DNA of 64,000 bases from Rhodoferax sp. Lineage in GTDB: Bacteria > Pseudomonadota > Gammaproteobacteria > Burkholderiales > Burkholderiaceae_C. This document shows positions 46,236 to 54,232 of this stretch, in pieces. The stretch covers positions 286,190-350,189 of the forward strand of contig JARLJI010000116.1 in the NCBI GenBank assembly GCA_031291295.1, given 5' to 3'. Position 1 is the stretch's first letter, and each line of letters begins with the position of its first letter. The notes beneath the pieces are model-generated. The model did not search any database. It was given only the letters and a program-made list of their open reading frames with translations, and was not told the origin of the DNA. Both the position numbers and the translations under genes were made by a program.

Positions 46236-47046
46236 CGCTCTCGGTCAGGGCCCCGGCGTCCGGCTGGAGCACCCTGAGGATGGCATCGCGCTGCTACGGC
46301 TGGATCGGCCGCGGCACCTCAATTCGCTGACCGATGACACAGTGACCGAGATCGGCCGGTTGCTCGATACCCTGGCGGCCGATTCGAAGATCCGTGTGCT
46401 CGTGATTACCGGCGAGGGCCGGGGTTTTTGCGCCGGCTTCGATCTAGGCCTTGCGTCCGACGCGCCCGGCAGCGCCGAACTGGGCGAAACACCGGCCTGG
46501 ATGATGCGTCAGGAGGCCTTCGCGTCGCTTGTCACCCGGCTGCGCGCGCTGCGTCAGCCGGTGATCGCTGCCGTCAATGGCCCGGCCAACGGCGCTGGGC
46601 TGGGCTTGGCGCTGGCAGCCGAGATCCGCATCGCCGCGCGTTCGGCCGTGTTCAACGCCGCCTTCGTGCGTGTGGGAATGTCCAGTTGCGATATTGGTGT
46701 GAGCTGGCTACTGCCGCGTTGCGTGGGCCTGTCGCGTGCGTTCGAGATCATGCTCACGGGCCGCATGGTCGATGCGGCGGAGGCCGAGCGCATTGGGCTG
46801 GTATCCGCAACGGTCGATGACGGACAGCTGATGCCGCGCGTGCTGGAGACTGCCCGTTCAATCGTGGCTAACAATGCCTTCGGTGTCTGGATGACCAAGC
46901 GCGGCACTTGGGCCAACGCCGAAAGCGGGAGCTTGGCTGCGGCCATCGAACTCGAAAACCGCACGCAAATCTTGGCGCGCACGACAGGCGATCTTCAGCG
47001 CGCCGCTCAGGCGCTGCTGTCTAGACGCAAGAAGCGTCCTGCCTGA
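46228..47046 (+). CDS. Enoyl-CoA hydratase/isomerase
   Basis: A 272-residue crotonase. GEGRGFCAGFDLGL and NGPANGAGLGLALAAEIRIAAR form the CoA and oxyanion sites. At the second catalytic position it reads VRVGMSSCDIGVSWLLPR, where Asp-Ile-Gly replaces the Glu/Pro-Gly arrangement of true hydratases; a similar Asp is the catalytic residue in dienoyl-CoA isomerases. Hydratase or isomerase activity on a branched or ring ester is therefore open. It overlaps the ligase gene by eight bases and ends the operon. Confidence 0.87.
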   Translation: MSDALGQGPGVRLEHPEDGIALLRLDRPRHLNSLTDDTVTEIGRLLDTLAADSKIRVLVITGEGRGFCAGFDLGLASDAPGSAELGETPAWMMRQEAFASLVTRLRALRQPVIAAVNGPANGAGLGLALAAEIRIAARSAVFNAAFVRVGMSSCDIGVSWLLPRCVGLSRAFEIMLTGRMVDAAEAERIGLVSATVDDGQLMPRVLETARSIVANNAFGVWMTKRGTWANAESGSLAAAIELENRTQILARTTGDLQRAAQALLSRRKKRPA

Positions 47047-47433
47047 GTCCGGCTCGCTTCAGGCAGCTTGCGCATCGAGTTGATTAGTACTTCCAGCTCC
47101 AGCGACCGGCCGCCTTCCGGGGCATGCACCATCGACATTTTGTGGTCGTTGGCGCTGCGCGCGGCCGGGATATGTAAGGTTTGTAAAGTCAACTTACGGC
47201 ATCCACTGGCCGACCGTGTTCCGACGGCGTTCTCGAGTTCATTGAACCTCGCCTGCGGCCCGGTGACTGGTGTGGAGCACCCGTAGTTGTCCGGGCGGCG
47301 GGATGTGCAGAATCGTGTGAAACCGCGTTAAGCCCAATTGACAAGTATTGTACATATGCGTATGGTACAGAAGGCATACGGAATTAACAGCCCGGCGACC
47401 GAATCGCCTTACTTTTTTCAGGAGCTTCGCCCC
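47047..47433. other. 387-base gap: possible decayed antisense remnant, then promoter
   Basis: The left 150 bases hold a minus-strand open frame of 61 codons (47007-47192) without family similarity or ribosome site; I do not call it a gene. From 47330 the sequence becomes AT-rich and carries the promoter listed separately. Confidence 0.5.
47338..47379 (+). promoter_or_regulatory. Strong promoter with overlapping operators
   Basis: TTGACA (47338-47343) and TATGGT (47361-47366) lie 17 bases apart. Between and over them is an imperfect palindrome GTACATATGCGTATGGTAC (47350-47368). Immediately after comes GTACAGAAGGCATAC (47365-47379), the shared operator with one extra base. The acyl-CoA dehydrogenase start follows at 47434. 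Confidence 0.65.
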
Positions 47434-48681
47434 ATGGATTATCAGTTTCCCCCCGAGATCACCGCGAAGCTCGCCGAGCTCGACGCCTTCATCGAGGCTG
47501 AGATCAAGCCGCTCGAGCGCGAGAACATGCAGTTCTTCGATCACCGCCGAGAGTATGCGCGCACGGACTGGGAGAACGACGGCTTCCCGCGCGAAGAATG
47601 GCATGCGCTGATCGCCGAGATGGAGCGCCGCGCCGACCGGGCCGGCCACCTGCGCTACGGCCTGCCGAAGGCGTGCGGTGGCCAGGCGGCGCCGAACCTG
47701 GCGATCGCCGCGATCCGCGAACACCTCGCGGCCAAGGGGCTGGGCCTGCACAACGATCTCCAGGACGAATCGTCGATCGTCGGCAATTTTCCGATCGTCC
47801 CGGTGCTCAATGCCTACGGCACGACCGAGCAGAAGCGTTACATCGAGGGCATCATCAAGCGTGACCGCCACCTGTCATTCGGTCTGACCGAGCCGAACCA
47901 CGGCAGCGACGCGACCTGGCTCGAGACCACCGCGGTGCGCGACGGCGATGACTGGATCATCAACGGCATGAAGCGCTTCAACAGCCAGGTACAGCGTGCG
48001 CACGGGAACCTCGTGTTCGCGCGCAGCTCGGGCGCGCCTGGCGACGCGCTCGGCATCACCGCGTTCATCGTGCCTACCGACACGCCCGGCCACCGCATCG
48101 CGTACAACCACTGGACCTTCAATATGCCCAGCGACCACGCCGAGGTCGAGCTGAAGAACGTGCGCGTGCCGAACAGCGCGATCCTGCACGAGGAAGGCCA
48201 GGGGTTGGTGCTGGCGCAGCGCTTCATCCATGAGAACCGCATCCGCCAGGCGGCGGCGAGCGCCGGCGCGGCGCGCTACTGCATTGCCGAGTCGGCCAAG
48301 TACGCGGTGAACCGAATCGCCTTCGGCGAGCCGCTGTCGAAGAAGCAGGCGATCCAGTTTCCGCTGGTCGAGCTGTACGCCGAGTGCGAGATGGTGCGCA
48401 ACTTCATCTTCCAGGTCGCCGCCCGCATGGACCAGCAGGACCCGCTCGAGATCAGCGATCTGGTTTCGATCTGCAACTTCCGCGCGAATCGCCTGGCCTG
48501 CGAGGCCGCCGACCGTGCGATCCAGGTCCACGGCGGCATCGGCTACACCCGCGCACTGCCGTTCGAGCACATCTATCGCCACCATCGCCGCTACCGCATC
48601 ACCGAGGGCTCCGAAGAGGTGCAGATGCGCCGTGTCGCGCAGTACCTGTTTGGTTTCGCAGGCAAGCGCGCGACGTCATGA
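47434..48681 (+). CDS. Acyl-CoA dehydrogenase, C-terminal RITEGSEEV type
   Basis: A 415-residue acyl-CoA dehydrogenase, about 30 residues longer than usual because of an N-terminal extension (DYQFPPEITAKL ... DWENDGFPREEW). The flavin loop is FGLTEPNHGSDATW and the base is the Glu of YRITEGSEEVQMRRVAQ. AGGAG lies 10 bases before ATG 47434. It overlaps the kinase gene at 48678 by four bases; in animals the same two activities are fused in ACAD10/ACAD11. It probably works on a modified or branched acyl-CoA. Confidence 0.9.
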   Translation: MDYQFPPEITAKLAELDAFIEAEIKPLERENMQFFDHRREYARTDWENDGFPREEWHALIAEMERRADRAGHLRYGLPKACGGQAAPNLAIAAIREHLAAKGLGLHNDLQDESSIVGNFPIVPVLNAYGTTEQKRYIEGIIKRDRHLSFGLTEPNHGSDATWLETTAVRDGDDWIINGMKRFNSQVQRAHGNLVFARSSGAPGDALGITAFIVPTDTPGHRIAYNHWTFNMPSDHAEVELKNVRVPNSAILHEEGQGLVLAQRFIHENRIRQAAASAGAARYCIAESAKYAVNRIAFGEPLSKKQAIQFPLVELYAECEMVRNFIFQVAARMDQQDPLEISDLVSICNFRANRLACEAADRAIQVHGGIGYTRALPFEHIYRHHRRYRITEGSEEVQMRRVAQYLFGFAGKRATS

Positions 48682-49730
48682 GCGCAGTGACGGAGACGTC
48701 GGCCGATCGCGGCATCGATTTCGAGATCGGCCGGCTGGACGCATACCTGCGTCAGGCCCTCCCCGACCTGTCAGGCGAGCTGGTCGTTGAGCGCACTCTC
48801 GGGGGCATGTCCAACCCGACCTACTTCCTGCGACGCGGAGATTGGCAGGCTGTGCTGCGCAAGCAGCCGAACTCGGTGCTGATGGCGTCGGCTCACGCGA
48901 TCGACCGGGAATACCGCGTGCTGAACGCGCTGCGGGGCAGTGCCGTCCCGGTGCCTACGCCGCTTCTGTATTGCACCGACCGGGGCGTCGTCGGGACGCC
49001 GTTCTACCTGATGGAACGGATCGACGGCCGGGTGTTCGATGGGTTCGCCATGCCCGGGGTGCCTCCGACTGACAGGCGCGCGATGTACGAGTCGATGTGC
49101 GCCACGATGGCCGCGCTTCATCGCCTGGACTTCCGTGCGCTCGGCCTGGCCGACTATGGCCGGCCAGGCAACTACTTCGCGCGCCAGCTCGGCCGGTGGT
49201 CGCAGCAGTGGACGCAGTTTCGCCGCGGTGACGACGACAACCCGGACCTCGACCGCATCGTGGCCTGGCTCTCGGAGCGCGTCCCCGACAGCGACTCGAT
49301 CGCGTTGTGCCATGGCGACTTCCGCATCACCAACATGATGTTCCACCCGACCGAACCGCGGGTCGTCGGCGTGCTCGACTGGGAATTGTCGACACTCGGG
49401 CATCCGCTCGTCGACGTGGCGTTCAACAGCCAGGCCTGGCGCATGGCGACCGACGAGAACGGCGGGCTGCTTGGCCTGCCGCTCGCCGAGCTCGGCATCC
49501 CGACCGAAGAGGAGTACCTTGAGCGCTACTACCGGCTCGCCGGCTTGAGCGAGCGCATGACGACCTTTCACCAGGTCTTCGCGATGTTTCGCGGCTCGGT
49601 CGGCAGCGCCGGCGTGGCGATGCGTGGCGAGGCCGGCAACGCCTTTCTTCCCGACGCGGCCCGGGTGGGCCGCAAGCTGGCGCGCGCCTATGCCAAGCGC
49701 GGCGCAGAGCTCGCGCGTGGCGCGCCATGA
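48678..49730 (+). CDS. APH-family phosphotransferase (acyl-CoA kinase type)
   Basis: A 350-residue aminoglycoside-phosphotransferase-fold kinase. N-lobe: LGGMSNPTYFLRRGDWQAVLRKQP with the ATP-binding Lys; catalytic loop ALCHGDFRITNMMFHP with Asp and Asn; metal-binding Asp in GVLDWELSTLGHPLVD. This is the group that accompanies acyl-CoA dehydrogenases and includes LvaA and the kinase domains of ACAD10/11, which phosphorylate 4-hydroxyacyl-CoAs so that phosphate can leave later. Drug resistance is unlikely given the neighbours. It is coupled by four-base overlaps to the dehydrogenase and the nitroreductase genes. Confidence 0.88.
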   Translation: MSAVTETSADRGIDFEIGRLDAYLRQALPDLSGELVVERTLGGMSNPTYFLRRGDWQAVLRKQPNSVLMASAHAIDREYRVLNALRGSAVPVPTPLLYCTDRGVVGTPFYLMERIDGRVFDGFAMPGVPPTDRRAMYESMCATMAALHRLDFRALGLADYGRPGNYFARQLGRWSQQWTQFRRGDDDNPDLDRIVAWLSERVPDSDSIALCHGDFRITNMMFHPTEPRVVGVLDWELSTLGHPLVDVAFNSQAWRMATDENGGLLGLPLAELGIPTEEEYLERYYRLAGLSERMTTFHQVFAMFRGSVGSAGVAMRGEAGNAFLPDAARVGRKLARAYAKRGAELARGAP

Positions 49731-50413
49731 ATGACAAGAAGACCCTGACGATGAACCTTGACGATGCGATCCGCCTGCGCCGCTCCGTGCGCGGATATCT
49801 GCCCACTGAAGTGCCGCAGGTCACACTGCACGAGGTGTTCGACCTGGCGCAGCTTGCACCCTCGAACTGCAACGTGCAGCCGTGGGTTCCGCATGTGGTG
49901 TCGGGCACGGCCTTGCAGCGCGTGCGCGCGGCCTTGGTCGACGCCATCGGCAAAAGCCAGCCGCACGACCCAGACTGGCCTGCGGACGGTAAATTCGAAG
50001 GGGTCTATCGCGAGCGTCAGGTCGACGCTGCCGTTCAACTCTATGGCGCGATGGGTGTCGATCGCCGCGACCTGGTGGGCCGACAAGCCGCCTACGTGCG
50101 CAACCTTGCGTTCTTCGACGCGCCGCACGCCGTGTTCGTCTTCATGCCGCACCCGTTCGACACGCGCGAGGCAACCGACATCGGCATGTACGCGCAGACG
50201 CTGATGCTGGCGTTGACCGCACGCGGGATCGCTTCCTGTGCGCAAGGCGCGCTCGGCCTGTATCCAAGCATCGTGCGCGAGCAGCTCGGTCTGTCTGCGC
50301 AGCATCGGTTGCTGTTTGGCGTCTCGTTCGGCTACGAAGACCGGACGGTGAAGGCCAACATCGCACGTGTGGGCCGGGCGCCCTTGCATGAGGCGGTGCG
50401 CTTTCATCGCTGA
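49727..50413 (+). CDS. Nitroreductase-family FMN oxidoreductase
   Basis: A 228-residue protein with IRLRRSVRGYLPTEVP and LAQLAPSNCNVQPW (FMN-binding entry), GMYAQTLMLALTARGIASCAQ and a C-terminal GVSFGYEDRTVKAN. Nitroreductase-fold enzymes reduce nitro groups, quinones or enones, and some act on CoA-bound unsaturated rings. Lying between a kinase and a hydroxyacyl-CoA dehydrogenase, it may reduce a conjugated acyl-CoA; this is inference. Confidence 0.88.
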   Translation: MNDKKTLTMNLDDAIRLRRSVRGYLPTEVPQVTLHEVFDLAQLAPSNCNVQPWVPHVVSGTALQRVRAALVDAIGKSQPHDPDWPADGKFEGVYRERQVDAAVQLYGAMGVDRRDLVGRQAAYVRNLAFFDAPHAVFVFMPHPFDTREATDIGMYAQTLMLALTARGIASCAQGALGLYPSIVREQLGLSAQHRLLFGVSFGYEDRTVKANIARVGRAPLHEAVRFHR

Positions 50414-50419
50414 ACGTCC

Positions 50420-51727
50420 ATGGAAGACAGCACACTTTGCGCTTTGCGGCGGGCCACGATGGTCGATCCGATCATCCCCGCTACGGCGCCTGACAGCATG
50501 TTCCGGCGCATCGGTGTGGCGGGACCGGGCTTGATGGGTCTGGGCATCGCGCAGGTGGCGGCGGCTGCGGGCATCGGTGTCGTGCTGCTCGGGCGCGACG
50601 CCGCGTCGGCACGGGCCGGACACCGGCGGCTGGCGGACCTTCTGCAGCGGCAGGTGACTCGTGGACGCCTCGATACGTCGGCAGCGGAATCGATTTTGGC
50701 GCGGGTGACACCGGTGGCCGACTTTGCGGCTCTGTGCGATTGTGATCTTGCCATCGAAGCCGTGCCCGAGGACCGCGCGATCAAAAACGACGTGCTGCGG
50801 CGCATGCAGCAGGCACTGCCGCCCGGCACGCTGATCGCAACCAATACGTCGGGCTTGCCGGTCACGGGGCTAGGAGCCGCGTTGGCTCGGCCCCATCGCT
50901 TCATCGGGTTGCACTTCTTCTCGCCGGTCGAGCGTATGGCGCTGGTGGAGGTGATCAAGGGTGAAGCGACCGCGCACGCGACCGTCCTTGAGGCGCTGAC
51001 CTTCGTGGAGCGGGTCGGCCATCGACCGATCGTCGTGCGCGACGGGCCGGGCTTCTTCACCTCGCGCGTGTTCGCCGCCTACCTCGACGAAGCGATCGCA
51101 ATGGTCGGCGAAGGCGTGTCGCCTGCGCTGATCGAGCAGGCGGCGCTGGCCGGCGGGCGTGCCATGGGCCCATTGGCCGTGCTGGACGAGGTCTCGCTGC
51201 AACTCAACTGGCAGCAGGCCCAGCAGGCGAGGGTGGACGGGTTGGAAGAGCGCTTTTGCCGGCCGCTCGCGTGGCCAGTACTCAATCGCATGCTGAGCCT
51301 CGGACGCGGCGGCCGGCGCCAGGGCGGCGGCTTCTACGACCACCCGGCCGATGGCGCCAGGCGGCTGTGGCCGGGCTTGGCCGAAGCGTTTGTGCTACTC
51401 GGTGAGCAGCCGCTGCCAGAAGTCGTTGAGCGACGCCTGCGCCATGTCGAGGTCATGCAGGCGCTGCGTTGTCTGGAAGAGGGTGTGCTGGCGAATGCCG
51501 ATGAGGCGGACACTGGGTCGATGCTCGGCTTGGGCTTCCCCGCTGCCACGGGCGGTGTGTTGCGCTGGGTTGAAGAGCACGGCCTCGCTCGTTTCACCGA
51601 GGCATGCGACGCCATGGCCGTGGAACACGGACCGCGCTTTGAGCCATCGTCATGGCTGCGCGAAGTGACGCGCTGCGGCAACGGGCTGGCGGCGTGGCGA
51701 ATGGGTCAATCAAGAGGAGTGATGTGA
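50420..51727 (+). CDS. 3-hydroxyacyl-CoA dehydrogenase (PaaH/HbdA family)
   Basis: A 435-residue enzyme. The Rossmann turn GVAGPGLMGLGIAQVAAAAG (about residue 32), DLAIEAVPED, the Ser in ATNTSGLPVT and the His in RFIGLHFFSPVERM are all present; a C-terminal helical domain follows with GPLAVLDEVSLQ, and a second, partial repeat ends the chain. The start may be ATG 50420, 50459 or 50498; the later ones remove a 13-26 residue lead without similarity. It makes 3-oxoacyl-CoA with NAD. Its last base overlaps the CoA transferase start. Confidence 0.9.
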   Translation: MEDSTLCALRRATMVDPIIPATAPDSMFRRIGVAGPGLMGLGIAQVAAAAGIGVVLLGRDAASARAGHRRLADLLQRQVTRGRLDTSAAESILARVTPVADFAALCDCDLAIEAVPEDRAIKNDVLRRMQQALPPGTLIATNTSGLPVTGLGAALARPHRFIGLHFFSPVERMALVEVIKGEATAHATVLEALTFVERVGHRPIVVRDGPGFFTSRVFAAYLDEAIAMVGEGVSPALIEQAALAGGRAMGPLAVLDEVSLQLNWQQAQQARVDGLEERFCRPLAWPVLNRMLSLGRGGRRQGGGFYDHPADGARRLWPGLAEAFVLLGEQPLPEVVERRLRHVEVMQALRCLEEGVLANADEADTGSMLGLGFPAATGGVLRWVEEHGLARFTEACDAMAVEHGPRFEPSSWLREVTRCGNGLAAWRMGQSRGVM

Positions 51728-52887
51728 TGTCTGGACCGTTGAGCGGGTTTCGAGTGCTGGAGCTGACGGCGATCGGGCCGGTGCCTTTTGCCGGCGCGCT
51801 ACTGGCCGACATGGGGGCCGATGTCGTGCGCATTGACCGGTTGCCGGTGCCAGGTGCGAAGCCGGAGTTGCCGCCATGTTTCGACTTCTACAACCGTAAC
51901 AAACGCTCGTTGGCGCTGGATCTGAAGCGCCCGCAAGCCGTACAGACGGTGCTGCGCATGGTCCGCGAGGCCGATGTGCTGCTCGAGGGTTACCGCCCCG
52001 GCGTCACCGAACGCCTGGGCTTCGGCCCGGCGCCATGTCTCGAAGCGAATCCGCGGTTGGTCTACGGCCGCATGACGGGTTGGGGCCAGGAGGGTCCGCT
52101 GTCTCAAGCCGTCGGTCACGACATAAATTACCTCGCGCTGACCGGTGCATTGCACTGCATCGGCTCGCCCGACCAGCCGGTGCCGCCGCTGAACCTGGTG
52201 GCCGACCTCGGAGGCGGCGCGATGTACCTCGCGGTGGGTGTGCTCGCGGCGGCGATGGAGGCGCGCAGTTCCGGCCACGGCCAAGTGGTCGATGCGGCCA
52301 TGATCGACGGCGTGAGCCACCTGATGTCGGCCTTCCAGGCCTTTCGCCAGTTCGGCAGCTGGACCGCGAATCGCCGCGAGAACATCGTCGACGGAGGTGC
52401 GCCATTCTACGGCACCTACGAAACGCGAGACGGCAAGTTCATCGCGGTGGGCGCTATCGAGCCGCATTTTTATGCCGCGCTGCTCGACGTCCTAGGCATG
52501 AGTGGCGAGCCGCTGCCTGAGCAGAACGACCGCACTTCCTGGCCGACGATGCGCGAGCGCTTCGCTGCAGTCTTTCGCAAGAAGACGCGCGACGAGTGGG
52601 TTCAGGCCATGGAAGGACGCGACGCCTGCTTCGCGCCGGTGCTCGACATCGACGAAGCCTCGCAACACCCGCAGATGCGCGCGCGAAACGTCTTCACGCG
52701 CTTCGACAACGTGCTGCACCCGAGCCCGGCGCCGCGCTTCGGCCGCACGCCCGGAACGCTACGCCGCCCGCCACCGTCACCAGGTCAGCACAGCCATGAG
52801 GTGTTGGCCGAGTGGGGCTTTGAGGGAGCGCAGGTCAGCGCGCTCGAGGCGACCGGCGCGATGCAGCAGGCGAGCGCCGCGTCCTAG
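51727..52887 (+). CDS. CaiB/BaiF-type CoA transferase, racemase-like paralogue
   Basis: A 386-residue family III protein that parallels the gene at 12896: SLALDLKRPQ, GYRPGVTERLGFGP, RMTGWGQEGP, GHDINYLALTGALHCIG and VADLGGGAMYLAVG with the candidate His and Asp. It is alpha-methylacyl-CoA-racemase-like. It closes the 47434-52887 operon through a TGATG overlap. Its presence near 2-methyl- or ring-CoA enzymes fits a need for stereochemical correction. Confidence 0.88.
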   Translation: MSGPLSGFRVLELTAIGPVPFAGALLADMGADVVRIDRLPVPGAKPELPPCFDFYNRNKRSLALDLKRPQAVQTVLRMVREADVLLEGYRPGVTERLGFGPAPCLEANPRLVYGRMTGWGQEGPLSQAVGHDINYLALTGALHCIGSPDQPVPPLNLVADLGGGAMYLAVGVLAAAMEARSSGHGQVVDAAMIDGVSHLMSAFQAFRQFGSWTANRRENIVDGGAPFYGTYETRDGKFIAVGAIEPHFYAALLDVLGMSGEPLPEQNDRTSWPTMRERFAAVFRKKTRDEWVQAMEGRDACFAPVLDIDEASQHPQMRARNVFTRFDNVLHPSPAPRFGRTPGTLRRPPPSPGQHSHEVLAEWGFEGAQVSALEATGAMQQASAAS

Positions 52888-52984
52888 TCATGCGCTCGCG
52901 GGCAGCAATCCCCAACCTTCCCGCCTCAGTGAGAGGAAGCTGTGGCAAAGCAACAACCGGCAGTGCCAGACGGTATTAGATAAA

Positions 52985-53002
52985 TATGATAAGCTAGTGT
53001 AA
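52985..53002 (+). promoter_or_regulatory. Putative -10 and operator before the AliB-like operon
   Basis: TATGAT (52985-52990) is followed by ATAAGCTAGTGTAA (52989-53002), a weaker match to the shared operator that keeps the central TAGTGTA. The -35 box is not evident. The surrounding 40 bases are strongly AT-rich. ATG of the dehydrogenase is at 53066. Confidence 0.45.
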
Positions 53003-53065
53003 TATATTTATGAGGCACGCGAACTTTTGCCACGTGCCAGAGACAATTTCCAGGAGACACTTCCA

Positions 53066-54214
53066 ATGGTACTCACCGACGACCAGAAAGCCTTGCAGGA
53101 AACCGCGCGCCGCTTTGCGCGAGAGCGCCTGTTGCCCGACTACCAGAAGCGCGAGAAGCTCGGCGTGCTCGACCGGAATTTGATCGCCGAGATGGGCCGC
53201 CTGGGCCTGCTCGGCACCGACCTGCCCGAGGAGCTTGGTGGCCTCGGCGTCGATGCCGTCACCACCGGCCTGATCGCCGAAGAGTTAGCCTACGGCGATT
53301 TTAATGTCAGCGCCGTGCCGGTGGGCATCTCGCTCAACGCTGCCATCCTGATTCGCCATGCGCAGCCCGACATCGTGCGGGAGTGGGTGCCGCGCATGAC
53401 GCGTGGCGAGGCCATCGTCGCCATCTGCCTGACGGAACCACGTGGCGGCTCGGACGCCAGCAACCTGCAGCTCAAGGCGCGGCGCGACGGCGACCATTAC
53501 GTCATCAACGGAGAGAAGACCTCAATCACTTTTGCCGACCGTGCTGACGCCTACCTGATCTTCGCTCGCACCGGCAAACCCGACGAAGGCGCCAAGGGCG
53601 TCTCAGCCTTCTTCATTCCGGGCGACACACCGGGTATCTCACGAACGCATTTCGATGACGTGGGCAGTACCATTATCGGTCGTGGGTCTGTGTTCTTCGA
53701 TGACGTGCGCATTCCCGCGAGCCACAGACTCGGCGACGAGGGTAAGGGCTTCACCCAGGTGATGCAGGGCTTCGACTACAGCCGCGCGCTCATCGGCCTG
53801 CAGTGCTGCGGCGCCGCGCAGGCCTCGCTCGACGAGGCTTGGGCCTACTCGAAGGAGCGCGAGGCCTTCGGCCGGCCGATCGGGCAGTTCCAAGGCGTGA
53901 GTTTTCCGCTGGCCGAGGGCGAATCGCAGATCGCCGCAGTGCGCCAGTTGTGTTACCACGCACTCTCGCTGCGCGATGCCGGCCTGCAGCACACCGCCGA
54001 GGCGGCGATGTGCAAGTGGATGGGCCCCAGGAATGCGTTCGACGTCATCCACCAGTGTCTGCTGACCTTTGGTCACTACGGTTGGAGCAAGGACCTGCCG
54101 CATCAGCAGCGCATGCGCGACGTGATGGGGCTGGAAATTGGTGACGGGACCGCTCAGGTAATGAAGCTCATCATCGCGCGTGAGCGCATCGGCCGCGCGG
54201 CCGTGCAGTACTGA
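53066..54214 (+). CDS. aliB: Acyl-CoA dehydrogenase, cyclohexanecarboxyl-CoA dehydrogenase (AliB)-like
   Basis: A 382-residue acyl-CoA dehydrogenase. Flavin loop AICLTEPRGGSDASN; near the C-terminus FGHYGWSKDLPHQQRMRDVMGLEIGDGTAQV. The usual YEGT is replaced by IGDGT, so the catalytic Glu position carries Asp. The HQQRMRDVMGLEIGDGT stretch recalls AliB/cyclohexanecarboxyl-CoA dehydrogenases. AGGAGAC lies 8 bases before ATG 53066. It would convert the saturated ring ester to the 1-ene, feeding the hydratase, BadH-like and BadI-like steps. Confidence 0.82.
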   Translation: MVLTDDQKALQETARRFARERLLPDYQKREKLGVLDRNLIAEMGRLGLLGTDLPEELGGLGVDAVTTGLIAEELAYGDFNVSAVPVGISLNAAILIRHAQPDIVREWVPRMTRGEAIVAICLTEPRGGSDASNLQLKARRDGDHYVINGEKTSITFADRADAYLIFARTGKPDEGAKGVSAFFIPGDTPGISRTHFDDVGSTIIGRGSVFFDDVRIPASHRLGDEGKGFTQVMQGFDYSRALIGLQCCGAAQASLDEAWAYSKEREAFGRPIGQFQGVSFPLAEGESQIAAVRQLCYHALSLRDAGLQHTAEAAMCKWMGPRNAFDVIHQCLLTFGHYGWSKDLPHQQRMRDVMGLEIGDGTAQVMKLIIARERIGRAAVQY

Positions 54215-54232
54215 ACTCAGGGAGAACCAAAC

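Noticed and set aside
48678-49730. Aminoglycoside resistance gene
   Set aside because: The fold is APH-like, but overlap with an acyl-CoA dehydrogenase gene and similarity to the acyl-CoA kinase group argue for a catabolic kinase.
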